Part shown: piece by piece, positions 7,667 to 16,366 of the stretch
Position numbering within the stretch: position 1 is the first letter of the stretch
Layout of the letters: every line of letters starts with the position of its first letter
Assembly (NCBI RefSeq): GCF_000025185.1
Contig: NC_013720.1
Location: 2,666,001 to 2,730,000, forward strand
Source of the DNA: Pirellula staleyi DSM 6068
GTDB lineage: Bacteria; Planctomycetota; Planctomycetia; Pirellulales; Pirellulaceae
Length of the DNA: 64,000 bases
Direction: 5' to 3'
Position numbers and translations under genes: made by a program
The notes under the pieces: model-generated
What the model saw: only the letters and a program-made list of their open reading frames with translations
Databases searched by the model: none
What the model was told of the DNA's origin: nothing

Positions 7667-8902
7667 ATGAGCAACGTTCTTCGACTTGCCATCGTCGACC
7701 CGAATGACACCTCTCGCAATGCGCTCAAAAGCATGCTGCTGGGGATGGATGTTGTTTGGCTAGAAGCGGAATGCTCGCGCTACGAGTTCTTCGCCGACGT
7801 CATTGGGCAGACCAAGCCCGACATCGGTGTGATTTCGATCGACAGCAACCCCGAGAAGGGGCTCAAGCTGATCGAACAGATCCACATCAGCGCTCCCGAC
7901 TGTGCGCTCCTGGTGGTGAGCAGCTCGTCCGACGGACAAACGATCCTGCGGGCGATGCGGGCCGGTGCCAAAGAGTTTCTCACCCAGCCAATTCGGGTCG
8001 AAGACCTGCTCCACGCCCTCGATCGCATCGGTAGCCAAAAATTTGGGGCCGGTGAAGGTCGCACCCGCAGCTGTCACGTCATTGCCGTCGCTGGTGCCAC
8101 TGGTGGTGTCGGAACGACGAGTCTCGCCGTCAATCTCGGCTGTGTGCTCGCTGCTGAACCTCGCAACAGCGTGGTGCTGGTCGACCTCGACCTGTCACTC
8201 GGTGATGCCGACGTGTTCCTCGACACCATTCCCGACTACACGCTGGTCGATGTCGCGCAGAACATCAGCCGACTCGACTTCACGCTGCTGAAGCGTTCGC
8301 TCACCAAGCACTCGTCGGGGCTCTATCTGCTGCCGCGACCCGTGCAATTGCAAGACACCGCACTCATCACGCCCGACGATCTCACCCGTGTGCTCGGTCT
8401 GCTGAAGGCCAGTTTCACGCACATGATCCTCGACTTGTCGAAGGGCTATACGCCCGCCGACTTCGTGGCGCTCAAGAGCGCGAAAGATATTCTGCTCGTC
8501 ACCCAGCTCGACCTGCCGTGCCTGCGTAACGTCGTGCGACTGATGATGTCGTTCGGCGAAACTGAAGGGCTCAAGGACAAGGTGAAGATTGTGGTGAATC
8601 GGGTCGGTCTCGACACCGGCTCGATCAGTGTGAAGAAGGCCCAGGAGACGATGGGTCGCGAGATCTACTGGCAGTTGCCCAACGATTACCGCACGATGGT
8701 GGAAGTTCGCAACAACGGTGTGCCGCTCATCGAGCAGGCCCCGCGAGCCAGCATCACGCAAGCGGTGGTGACTCTGGCCGAAGCGCTCGGCGCGGAAGAG
8801 AAAACCAAAGAGGCCGAACCAGCCGCCGCTGGCGCTGGCAAATCGGGTGGAGGCTGGCTCAGCTTCCTCTCCGGTAAAGGAAAGCCCAAAGGAAGCAAGT
8901 AG
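7667..8902 (+). CDS. cpaE: CpaE/TadZ pilus localisation ATPase-like protein
   Basis: A 411-residue protein with an N-terminal receiver-like domain (~1-125) and a C-terminal MinD/ParA-type domain (~135-370). The P-loop region reads AGATGGVGTTSLAVN. Both the signature Lys of MinD/ParA proteins and the P-loop Lys are replaced, which is known for TadZ-type atypical ATPases. The switch regions are kept (LVDLDLSLGDADVFLD and MILDLSKGYTPADF). The C-terminus is low-complexity and ends KGKPKGSK. TadZ proteins place the pilus machine at the pole. It is the last recognisable Tad gene here. Confidence 0.9.
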   Translation: MSNVLRLAIVDPNDTSRNALKSMLLGMDVVWLEAECSRYEFFADVIGQTKPDIGVISIDSNPEKGLKLIEQIHISAPDCALLVVSSSSDGQTILRAMRAGAKEFLTQPIRVEDLLHALDRIGSQKFGAGEGRTRSCHVIAVAGATGGVGTTSLAVNLGCVLAAEPRNSVVLVDLDLSLGDADVFLDTIPDYTLVDVAQNISRLDFTLLKRSLTKHSSGLYLLPRPVQLQDTALITPDDLTRVLGLLKASFTHMILDLSKGYTPADFVALKSAKDILLVTQLDLPCLRNVVRLMMSFGETEGLKDKVKIVVNRVGLDTGSISVKKAQETMGREIYWQLPNDYRTMVEVRNNGVPLIEQAPRASITQAVVTLAEALGAEEKTKEAEPAAAGAGKSGGGWLSFLSGKGKPKGSK

Positions 8903-9043
8903 CAGCCGCTAGCAACTCGCTTGGCTCGTTGACTCCTTCCCTTAGCGTTCTTCCGGCGGCATTTCTGCCGCGAAAAACTGCTCTCGCATCGAGGGGGCCG
9001 TTTTGATACTCCTTCGCGACTCAACCAAGCGAGGAGTTTTTCC

Positions 9044-10174
9044 ATGAACGTGCGATTTGCCCAAGCCTGCCGTGCGACGCTCTGCCTTCTGCTACTCGTC
9101 GCCACCGCGACCACCAGCCTGGCAGCCCCTCCGTGGATGGCCCTGGTCCCATTCCGTCGCAACGTGGAAGCCGATCCCAAAAAGACCTACGAACTCACCC
9201 AAGGCCAAGGGCCTTGGATGATCATGTGCACGTCGTTTAGCGGCGAAAATGCCGAGGAGCAAGCGCATCAGCTCTGCCTCGAAATCCGCAGCCGCTTTCA
9301 GCTCGAAGCGTTTGTTTTCAAACAGAATTTCGACTTCACCAAGTCGGAAATCGGACTCGGTTTGAACCAGTTCGGTGGTCCGAAGAAAATGCGTTACGCC
9401 AACGGCGCTAAGATTGAAGAGGTCGCTGTTCTTGTTGGAAATTTTGGCTCGGTCGAAGATCCTGCGGTCGAGAAAGTGCTCGAGCAGATCAAGTATGCCA
9501 AGCCCGAGATGTTTGCCAAAGCGAATCCCGAAACGTCGGGACAAACGTTTGCTCAGCTCCGCAACGTTTATCGTCTCGTCTCGAAGTCGGCCGAGAAAAA
9601 ACAGCGCGGACCACTCGGCAACGCCTTCGTGACGCGCAACCCTCTGCTCCCCGAAGAGATGTTTGTCTCCAAGGGTATCGATCCGTTTGTGGTCGAAATG
9701 AACGAAGGGCGCGCTCACTCGCTCCTCGGTTGCCCCGGCGCTTACACCGTGAAAGTCGCCACGTTTCGTGGTGTCGATACGATGAAGCCGGCCGAGTTTG
9801 AAAAACTGATCTCGAAACGCAAATCGTCCAAACTCGATGAAGCGGCCGAGAAGGCCACGAAGCTGTGCGAATCGCTTCGCCGTCGTCAGGTCGAGGCGTA
9901 TGTGTTCCACGACATCACCGAGAGCTACGTTTGCGTCGGTTCGTTCGACACCGTCGGCACACCACTGCCGAGCGGCAATATCGAAATCAATCCGGCAATC
10001 TACAAAGTGATTCAGTCGTACGGTCCCGAAAAGAAGGCGATCCCCGGTCAGATGCAAACCGCGCTCGAGCCACGCATGCTCGACAACCTGCCGTTCGACG
10101 TGCAGCCGATGCCGGTGGAAGTTCCCAAGCGTTCGATCGCGGCCGCCTATTCGCGCTCGTTGCTCGAGCAGTAG
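9044..10174 (+). CDS. Secreted protein with two SPOR-like repeats, function unknown
   Basis: A 376-residue protein with a clear signal peptide (MNVRFAQACRATLCLLLLVA, cleavage near ASLAAP). It appears to hold two related segments of SPOR type: one from ~55 (GPWMIMCTSFSGENAEEQAHQL followed by a QLEAFVFKQNF strand) and one from ~230 (GAYTVKVATFRG followed by RRRQVEAYVFHD). SPOR domains bind peptidoglycan stripped of side chains, but this match is by pattern only. A GAGGAG ribosome binding site seven bases before the ATG supports the start. It may belong to the pilus operon or be independent. Confidence 0.7.
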   Translation: MNVRFAQACRATLCLLLLVATATTSLAAPPWMALVPFRRNVEADPKKTYELTQGQGPWMIMCTSFSGENAEEQAHQLCLEIRSRFQLEAFVFKQNFDFTKSEIGLGLNQFGGPKKMRYANGAKIEEVAVLVGNFGSVEDPAVEKVLEQIKYAKPEMFAKANPETSGQTFAQLRNVYRLVSKSAEKKQRGPLGNAFVTRNPLLPEEMFVSKGIDPFVVEMNEGRAHSLLGCPGAYTVKVATFRGVDTMKPAEFEKLISKRKSSKLDEAAEKATKLCESLRRRQVEAYVFHDITESYVCVGSFDTVGTPLPSGNIEINPAIYKVIQSYGPEKKAIPGQMQTALEPRMLDNLPFDVQPMPVEVPKRSIAAAYSRSLLEQ

Positions 10175-10264
10175 AGCCGTTTCCCTGCTAAAATAACGTG
10201 CTTACGCGATCTGGTGCCGTTTAGCTCGGTCGCGCTCGAGGCTGTGAATAGCAGGGAACAATCG

Positions 10265-10891
10265 ATGTCCAGTGCGGCTTGCTCGCTGGTCGTGGCGACG
10301 CGCAATAAAAAGAAACTCGGCGAGCTGCTCGAACTGCTCGCTCCCGAAGGTTTCGCGCTCCAAACACTCGACGATTTTCCCCAGTCGATCGAGGTGGAAG
10401 AGACCGGCGAGACCTTTGCCGCCAACGCCGCTTTGAAAGCGTGCGAGCAAGCGCGGGTGCTGAAGCGCTGGGTCTTGGCCGAAGATAGTGGCCTGGCGGT
10501 CGATGCTCTTGGTGGAGCGCCGGGAGTCTATTCCGCCCGCTTCTCGGGGGAAGGTGCCACCGACGCTAAAAACAACGCGCTACTGCTCGAGAAGCTCGCC
10601 CACGTGCCGCTCGAAAAACGGGGAGCGCACTACGTCTGTCACGCTGTCCTCTCCGACCCGGCCGGAAATATTCGGGCCGAAGCGGTCGGACGCTGCTATG
10701 GCCGCATCCTCCCCGTCGCTGCTGGCTCCGGCGGATTTGGTTACGATCCACTCTTCGAAGTGATCGAGTATCACCGCACCTTTGGCGAGCTTGCACCGGC
10801 GGTGAAACGGGCGATCAGTCATCGCGCCCGCTCGATGCGGCTGATGCTCGAGCAGCTGCGTGTTCTGCGCCAGGCTGGCGCATTTGCCTAG
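10265..10891 (+). CDS. rdgB: Non-canonical purine NTP pyrophosphatase, RdgB/HAM1 family
   Basis: A 208-residue cytoplasmic enzyme that hydrolyses ITP, dITP and XTP to monophosphates and keeps damaged purines out of DNA and RNA. Family motifs are clear: VVATRNKKKLGELLELL near the start (substrate loop), ETGETFAANAALKA, then VLAEDSGLAVDALGGAPGVYSARFSG with the catalytic acidic pair, and GGFGYDPLF and SHRARS near the end. The ATG was chosen seven bases after AGGGA; a GTG 51 bases upstream lacks support. The stop overlaps the end of the facing DUF2237 gene by four bases. Confidence 0.95.
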   Translation: MSSAACSLVVATRNKKKLGELLELLAPEGFALQTLDDFPQSIEVEETGETFAANAALKACEQARVLKRWVLAEDSGLAVDALGGAPGVYSARFSGEGATDAKNNALLLEKLAHVPLEKRGAHYVCHAVLSDPAGNIRAEAVGRCYGRILPVAAGSGGFGYDPLFEVIEYHRTFGELAPAVKRAISHRARSMRLMLEQLRVLRQAGAFA

Positions 10892-11265
10892 CGACTTTCG
10901 GGGGCGTCGAGGGCATGCTCGGAAAGTTCTTCGAGCGTAGCAAATTCGAGGGCCGAGATGTGGGTCGCGGCGAGATTCACCGGCGGCGCTACACCGGCGT
11001 CGAACGCTTCTTTCCAGCGTGCCGCACACAGGCACCAGCAATCCCCCGGCTTGAGCCCCGGGAAGTCGTACATTGGCATCGGGGTCGAGAGATCGTTGCC
11101 GCGTAGCTGCGAGAAGACGAGGAACTCGGAAGTCATCTTCGCGCACACCACATGCACACCTTCATCGCCGGGCCCTGTGTCGCAGCGACCATTGCGATAG
11201 AAGCCGGTCATCGGTTTGCTACAACAGCCGACGAGGTTCTCTCCGAGTACATTTTTTCCAGGCAT
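10888..11265 (-). CDS. DUF2237 family protein
   Basis: A 125-residue protein matching the DUF2237 family along its whole length (NVLGENLVGCCSKPMTGFYR, then GDEGVHVVCAKMTSEFL, and PGLKPGDCWCLCAARW). Four to five conserved cysteines and a histidine suggest metal binding, but the family's function is unknown. It faces rdgB tail to tail with a 4-base overlap. A GAGGA site six bases before the ATG supports the start. Confidence 0.88.
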   Translation of the reverse strand: MPGKNVLGENLVGCCSKPMTGFYRNGRCDTGPGDEGVHVVCAKMTSEFLVFSQLRGNDLSTPMPMYDFPGLKPGDCWCLCAARWKEAFDAGVAPPVNLAATHISALEFATLEELSEHALDAPESR

Positions 11266-11477
11266 AAGGGATCCTCTGCAGAGGGCACTACACGATCTTC
11301 AATCACTTCACTCTACCACAACGACCAGCGCCCCAAGTTACGGTCGCCAATATCGCTCGAGGGGCTTTCCAGCCTATGATAATAGAGCAGGCTTGGGCGA
11401 CAGCCGAGCCTCGGTTTTATCGCGCGGAAGCGATGGTGGTTTTGGTTTCGAAGTGACACCCGTAAGCAGCAGCGGCC

Positions 11478-11867
11478 ATGCAACCTAAGTGGTGGGAAAT
11501 CGTGATCTTCGTGGCGATCGTCGGCTCGGTGGCGGGGGGCGTCTTCTACGGTCGCTCGCAAGCCTTGGCGATCTATGGCGACGATGTTGCGCAAGGAGAA
11601 TGGGACACCTGGCGCGAAGATGCCACACAGATGTCCGAAGGTATCGGACCGGTGAAGCGGCGTGCTCCCAAGAGTTTGCAGCCCCCGGCGCTGGTGCTGA
11701 TGAGTCAATATTTTGGCGTCTGCCTGGTGGGGAGCGTGCTGCTGTCGAGCGTGCTGACGATCACCATCCTGGCGTTTGTGCGAGGGGTGATGTCGAGCCC
11801 CACGATGGTCGACCGGAGTCGCGACCAGTCGCCCGCAGCGACCGCGCGACAGCCGCGCCTGCCGTAA
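11478..11867 (+). CDS. Small membrane protein of unknown function
   Basis: A 129-residue protein with two predicted membrane helices, residues ~7-25 (IVIFVAIVGSVAGGVFYG) and ~80-104 (CLVGSVLLSSVLTITILAFV), separated by a polar, acidic loop. The tail is basic. No family was recognised and no ribosome binding site is obvious. It runs towards the Hsp70 gene that ends 51 bases after its stop. Confidence 0.6.
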   Translation: MQPKWWEIVIFVAIVGSVAGGVFYGRSQALAIYGDDVAQGEWDTWREDATQMSEGIGPVKRRAPKSLQPPALVLMSQYFGVCLVGSVLLSSVLTITILAFVRGVMSSPTMVDRSRDQSPAATARQPRLP

Positions 11868-11917
11868 GTTTCGATCGGGCCGTGCTCGCGCTTCAACCTC
11901 ACGATTCAACCTCTCGG

Positions 11918-13633
11918 TCAAACCCAGCGTTTTTTCAGCGACGATTCACTCGCTTCCTCGGCCTGCGCTTGCTTGGCCGACTTCTGCCCCTTGCTGGCGT
12001 TCACTTCAGAACCGGGGGAATAGTCGATCGTTTCGGCGATGGCTCGAGGAGAATTTTCGAGCGGTACACCCGACAGATTGGCCGGCGCTGGTGGAGTGAT
12101 GGGGCCCAGGCCCGAAATGTATTTGCGCCAGCTATCGAGCTGATCGCGCGTCAGGCTGTTCTCACGATTGATCTCGTGACTGAGCGCCCCTTCGGAACCT
12201 TCCACCTGCACGGTGACGGTGAGTCGACCATTTTCTTCATAGCGGAAGCGGACTTCGATGGGCGACTGCGCAGGAAGATTCGTCGGCAAGTTGCGAACCG
12301 AGCATTTGCCGAGCTGGCTGCAATCGTCGGGCGAGGTGCTTTCCCCTTCGACAATCTGCACCAGAATCGATTTCTGCGCTGCCCGCTGCGTCCGAAAAAC
12401 GCGCCGCGCGACAACCGGCAGCGGCGTGTTGCGAGGAATCAGAATGGCATTCCGCGAGCGTTTGGTTTTGGCATCGGTGGCGACGACGCCGAGGCTGTGC
12501 GAGTTGACGTTCCGAATGCGAAACGACGGGCTTTTTCCCTCGTGATGAGCCAGCAGTAGACCGGCGTGCAAAGCGGCACCATGCGCCACCGCTTCATCGG
12601 GCGAGACACTGCAATCGGGCTCTTTGCCCGAGAGTTCGCGGAGCATGTCGACCACCGCTGGCATGCGGCTCGAGCCACCCACCAGCAGCACCCGGTCGAT
12701 ATCGCTCCAGGCGAGTCCCGCCGCGCTCAAGGTTTGCCGCGTGGTGAATGAGGTCCGGACCAGCAAGTCCTGCGTGATCTCGTGGAACGTCTGCCGAGTC
12801 ATCTCGACCCGAATCGCTTTCCCGAGGTAATCGCAAGGAATCGTTACCTTCATGCGGGCCGAAAGTGTTCGTTTGGCTTCTTCGCATTCGCGCGAGAGGC
12901 GACCGAGTGAGTTGGGTTCTTCGCGCGGATCGATGTGGTGCTTCTTCAGGAACTCTTCCGCGACATAGTCGACCAGTCGGCTGTCCCAGTCTTTACCACC
13001 GAGCTGTACATCGCCGTCAGTCGCCAGGGCGTTGAAATTACGCCCGCCGATCTCCATCACCGTGACGTCGAACGTGCCGCCGCCGAGGTCGTAGACCAGG
13101 ATCTTTTTGCGGTCGGTCGTCGAAGCATCAGCCCGCATGAAGCCTTGCTGAAAGCCAAACGCGACAGCAGCGGCGGTTGGCTCGTTGATGATGTCCATCA
13201 CTTCGAAGCCGGCGATATAGCCAGCATCTTGCGTCGCTTTGCGGCGGACTTCGTCGAAGTAGGCCGGGACGGTGATTACCACCTTGTCGAGCTTGCCAAC
13301 CAGTTTCTCGGCATCTTTGCGAAGCTTATTGAGGACCCACGCTTCGAGCGCTTCGGGGGGATATTGCCGACCACCAATCGACTTGTGAAAGAAGCGGCTG
13401 CCGAGGTCGCGTTTGGAGCATTCGGCGACCTGCTCGGCATCGGTGGCGATCGCTTTGGCCGCTTCCTTGCCGACGACGACGTTCTCCCCTTCGAAGAAAA
13501 TCACGCTGGGGGTGATCTTGTCCCCTTCGGCGTTGATGAGCGTTTGTGGTCGCCCTAGATCATCGAGACTGGCGATCACCGAGAAAGTGGTCCCGAGATC
13601 GATCCCCACGGCTGGTGATCGTGAGCTTTTCAT
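11918..13633 (-). CDS. DnaK-like Hsp70 family chaperone, short form
   Basis: A 571-residue Hsp70. The ATPase domain carries the classical signatures: AVGIDLGTTFSVIA near residue 10, LVYDLGGGTFDVTVMEIGG near 195, and VLLVGGSSRMPAVVDML near 330. The linker and substrate-binding domain follow. The protein is ~65 residues shorter than DnaK (about 638), and its last ~90 residues are divergent and end in KKRWV rather than an EEVD-like tail, so the helical lid is reduced. No dnaJ or grpE is adjacent, so this is likely a paralogue rather than the main DnaK. The ATG at 13633 was preferred over a GTG 18 bases upstream; neither has a clear ribosome binding site. Confidence 0.88.
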   Translation of the reverse strand: MKSSRSPAVGIDLGTTFSVIASLDDLGRPQTLINAEGDKITPSVIFFEGENVVVGKEAAKAIATDAEQVAECSKRDLGSRFFHKSIGGRQYPPEALEAWVLNKLRKDAEKLVGKLDKVVITVPAYFDEVRRKATQDAGYIAGFEVMDIINEPTAAAVAFGFQQGFMRADASTTDRKKILVYDLGGGTFDVTVMEIGGRNFNALATDGDVQLGGKDWDSRLVDYVAEEFLKKHHIDPREEPNSLGRLSRECEEAKRTLSARMKVTIPCDYLGKAIRVEMTRQTFHEITQDLLVRTSFTTRQTLSAAGLAWSDIDRVLLVGGSSRMPAVVDMLRELSGKEPDCSVSPDEAVAHGAALHAGLLLAHHEGKSPSFRIRNVNSHSLGVVATDAKTKRSRNAILIPRNTPLPVVARRVFRTQRAAQKSILVQIVEGESTSPDDCSQLGKCSVRNLPTNLPAQSPIEVRFRYEENGRLTVTVQVEGSEGALSHEINRENSLTRDQLDSWRKYISGLGPITPPAPANLSGVPLENSPRAIAETIDYSPGSEVNASKGQKSAKQAQAEEASESSLKKRWV

Positions 13634-13934
13634 GGAGGCGGTTCTCGGCACGCGGGGTAAAACGGCGGGGCAGAATCTGCAATAGTCCCCATCCTAACTG
13701 GGGAGCGTGGGGGGGACAACAATTCCGACCCGTGCAGGCCCAGGGGAAGCGATTTTTACGGACATTGGGATCGTGCCGGTGGTGCGGCGAGCAAGCGACT
13801 CGGTGAGGAATCGGGGCGCGAATGGTCGATGATGTCGAAGCGACCAGCGCCGGTGCTCCCCGCACGCTGCTGGCCTGAAGAACTCCACGCCACTTGCTGG
13901 CAACCAACTCCCCCCACTGGTTTGGAGCAGCCCG

Positions 13935-14042
13935 ATGTCGGTCGATCTTACGAATGTTGCCCTCGGCCTCGTTTTTCTGGCCGTTTGGGGAATCGTTGCG
14001 CAGATTTGCGCCAGCGGAAAACGTGTCGAAACACGTAATTAG
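13935..14042 (+). CDS. Possible 35-residue single-helix membrane peptide
   Basis: A short frame, MSVDLTNVALGLVFLAVWG then a polar basic tail (ASGKRVETRN), with an ATG seven bases after GGAG at 13924-13927. Residues ~8-26 could span the membrane with the basic tail inside. It lies alone between the Hsp70 gene and the structured element at 14051. No homologue was recognised; the ribosome binding site and the single well-formed helix are the evidence. Confidence 0.45.
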   Translation: MSVDLTNVALGLVFLAVWGIVAQICASGKRVETRN

Positions 14043-14050
14043 TAGTCCGG

Positions 14051-14136
14051 CTATCGAGCAATGTCAGTGTCTTTGGGTGGCCCTGCTGGCTTGTCCAGCA
14101 GTGTGAATCGCAGCTGAGAATGACATTGATCGATAG
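14051..14136. repeat. Long imperfect palindrome with internal hairpin, non-coding
   Basis: Outer arms CTATCGAGCAATGTCA (14051-14066) and TGACATTGATCGATAG (14121-14136) pair at 15 of 16 positions with one G/A mismatch. Inside sits a perfect 7-bp hairpin, CTGCTGG / CCAGCAG (14083-14089 and 14095-14101), with the 5-base loop CTTGT. This could be a structured RNA, a REP-like palindromic repeat or a small mobile palindromic element. Only one copy was seen in this window. Confidence 0.65.
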
Positions 14137-14148
14137 ACGAAATAGTAG

Positions 14149-14165
14149 GGCCGGTTCCACCGGCC
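14149..14165. other. Perfect GC hairpin
   Basis: Arms GGCCGGT (14149-14155) and ACCGGCC (14159-14165) with a 3-base loop, directly after the long palindrome. It has no T-run, so termination is not the obvious role. Confidence 0.5.
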
Positions 14166-14387
14166 AAGAATCGCAAGCTACCTCTGAACTGTGTTGCGCT
14201 GCGCTGAGCACAGCCACCTGTCCGGCGCATGACGTCTACGTGAGCTAGCAGCCTGCTAGTGGCTGCCATGGGGCGATTGATCTTTACCCAGCGCGTGACC
14301 CTTGCTACGCTCCCACCTCAACTAGGCGAAAAGTCGATCGCTGGTCGACTTTTAGACAGGATGAATCTCAGCCGGAAGGACTCGGCG

Positions 14388-15254
14388 ATGCTGGTATCTG
14401 GAGTGACGGTTCGTATCGGAATGCTCGTGGCAGTAGCCCTGCTTTGGGCCGCGCCGCTGACGATGAAAAGCATTACCGCGCAAGAATTTCGGATCGATAC
14501 CGAAGTCTTTGTCGGCGAAGAAACCGAACCGATCGTCGAGTCGCTCACGCTGTTTGCCGACGGTCTGGTCTACGACTTTTTGATCGGTAAGCAGAGCGAA
14601 ACCACTGTCTTCGATCCACATCGGGGAGAGTTCACCCTGCTCGATATCGACCGCCAGGTGCGGGCCGTGGTCAAGACCCAAGATGTGCTCGATTACACGT
14701 TTCAGCTCGAGCAATATGCAGCCCAAGATCCCAACCCGATCTTCGCGGCGGCAGCACAGCCGAACTTCGCGGTGACGCACGAAACGGCGGACGAAAAAGG
14801 GATGAAGGTGAGCTACCTGCGCCTTGCTGGTAAGCCGATTGAATACAGCGCCGTCGGAACGGTTCCCGAGCAGATCGAGAGCGTTCGCTTCTATCGCAAC
14901 TTTGCCGATTGGTATGCCCGACTCAACAGCACCCGCAGTGGCAACTTGCCACCCGGTTCGCGCATGGCGCTCAACAAGGCTCTGGCCGATCACGATCTGC
15001 TGCCGAGCGAAATCACACGAACGATCACCGATGGTGGCCGCTTCTCGAAGAAGCTCGTCGTCCGTAGCACGCATCTTTATAACTGGAAGCTCTCGGGCGA
15101 GGATCGCCGCCAGATCGCGAAGGTGGGTGACCAGATGCGCGATTTCCGCGTCGTCAGTTTCGACGACTACCGCGGGGCAATTGCTCCGGCCGAAGCCTCC
15201 AAGTCCGGCGCAAGCAACAACGCCTCGCGCAGCACCGCACCCACGATGCGTTAA
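14388..15254 (+). CDS. Secreted protein of unknown function
   Basis: A 288-residue protein with an N-terminal signal peptide (GMLVAVALLWAAPLTM, cleavage near ITAQEF). The mature part is predicted to be soluble and rich in beta segments (EFRIDTEVFVGEETEPIVESLTLF, then VYDFLIGKQSETTVFD). The pattern resembles planctomycete-specific exported proteins; no functional family was recognised. Several ATGs are available; 14388 was chosen because GGAAGGA ends seven bases before it and because it gives a normal signal peptide. Confidence 0.7.
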   Translation: MLVSGVTVRIGMLVAVALLWAAPLTMKSITAQEFRIDTEVFVGEETEPIVESLTLFADGLVYDFLIGKQSETTVFDPHRGEFTLLDIDRQVRAVVKTQDVLDYTFQLEQYAAQDPNPIFAAAAQPNFAVTHETADEKGMKVSYLRLAGKPIEYSAVGTVPEQIESVRFYRNFADWYARLNSTRSGNLPPGSRMALNKALADHDLLPSEITRTITDGGRFSKKLVVRSTHLYNWKLSGEDRRQIAKVGDQMRDFRVVSFDDYRGAIAPAEASKSGASNNASRSTAPTMR

Positions 15255-15406
15255 GCGGCGGAGCAAACTATATCAATCGCCGAGCGCTGCTGGGCGATTT
15301 CTGCGAATCCACCATTTCTCCTTTTCAAGTGGTGGAACCTCCCCTCCGGTGACATTACGATCTAGGCACTTTTGTGACCTCGATCACTCTCTCCCGGAGT
15401 TTTTTT

Positions 15407-16366
15407 ATGCGCTGCTCACTTGCTGCGTTGCTGCGCGCAACGGTTGTCCTGGGACTTGTCGTTTTCTCTTGCCACACGGCAGAGGGAGAAGAAGTCTCGG
15501 TGAAGAAAAACGAGGCTTCGATCGATGTGCTCGTCGGGGACAAACTCTTCACCACCTATCACTTCAAGTCGGGCGCCAAACCCGTGCTGTGGCCCATTCA
15601 TGGCCCTCACGAACTAGAGATGACGCGCGCTTATCCACTCCGCGAAGGGGACAAAGGAGAAGCGACTGATCACATTCATCAGCGCTCGTTTTGGTTCACT
15701 CACGGCGATGTCGATGGGGTCAGCTTTTGGCACGAGACCGAAGGTCACGGCAACATTGTGCAGAAGGAACTGGTGAAGGCCGAAGGGGGCGACGTGGCCA
15801 CGATCGTCACGAAAAACGATTGGCAAAATGCCACGGGTGAAAAGCTGCTCGAAGACCAACGCACGCTCCGCTTTGGGGTCGATCCTTCCGGCCGCTATAT
15901 CGATTTCGATATCGTGCTGACGGCCAGCGAAAAGGATGTAAAGTTTGGCGACACAAAGGAAGGGATGTTTGGCATCCGTGTAGCTGAGTCGATGCGGGCC
16001 GACATCAAAGATGCCGCGAAAAAAGGGCGTATTTTCAATAGCGAAGGGCAGATCAACGATGCCGCGTGGGGCAAGCCAGCGGCGTGGGTCGACTACAGCG
16101 GACTGGTGAAAGATCAGCAGGTTGGGATTGCGATTTTGAATCATCCCACGAGCTTTCGGCACCCCACACACTGGCATGTCCGGACGTATGGTCTGTTCGC
16201 TGCCAATCCATTTGGTCTCCACGATTTCAAAGCCGTGACCGAAGGGGATGGAAGTCACGTGCTGAAGAAAGGGGAGTCGATTGCGTTTCGCTATCGCGTG
16301 CTCTTTCACGAAGGGGACGAGAAAAAAGGGGACATTGTCTCGGCCTGGAATCGGTATGTGAAGTAA
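15407..16366 (+). CDS. Exported DUF6807 (PmoA-like) family protein
   Basis: A 319-residue protein with a signal peptide (LRATVVLGLVVFSCHTAEG). The mature region follows the DUF6807 family common in planctomycetes: PVLWPIHGPHELEMTRAYPL, then DHIHQRSFWFTHGDVDGVSFW, and DYSGLVKDQQVGIAILNHP and HVRTYGLFAANPFG near the end. Databases often call this family PmoA, but it is unrelated to methane monooxygenase; a role in carbohydrate metabolism is a guess. The start was set at the ATG seven bases after GGAG, rather than a GTG 33 bases upstream. Confidence 0.82.
   Translation: MRCSLAALLRATVVLGLVVFSCHTAEGEEVSVKKNEASIDVLVGDKLFTTYHFKSGAKPVLWPIHGPHELEMTRAYPLREGDKGEATDHIHQRSFWFTHGDVDGVSFWHETEGHGNIVQKELVKAEGGDVATIVTKNDWQNATGEKLLEDQRTLRFGVDPSGRYIDFDIVLTASEKDVKFGDTKEGMFGIRVAESMRADIKDAAKKGRIFNSEGQINDAAWGKPAAWVDYSGLVKDQQVGIAILNHPTSFRHPTHWHVRTYGLFAANPFGLHDFKAVTEGDGSHVLKKGESIAFRYRVLFHEGDEKKGDIVSAWNRYVK

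Noticed and set aside
8951-8972. 6-bp GCGGCA/TGCCGC hairpin followed by A-rich sequence after cpaE
   Set aside because: Short stem and no T-run; not enough to call a terminator.
11489-12559. 356-residue rightward open frame
   Set aside because: It is mostly antisense to the Hsp70 gene and overlaps the small membrane protein in another frame.
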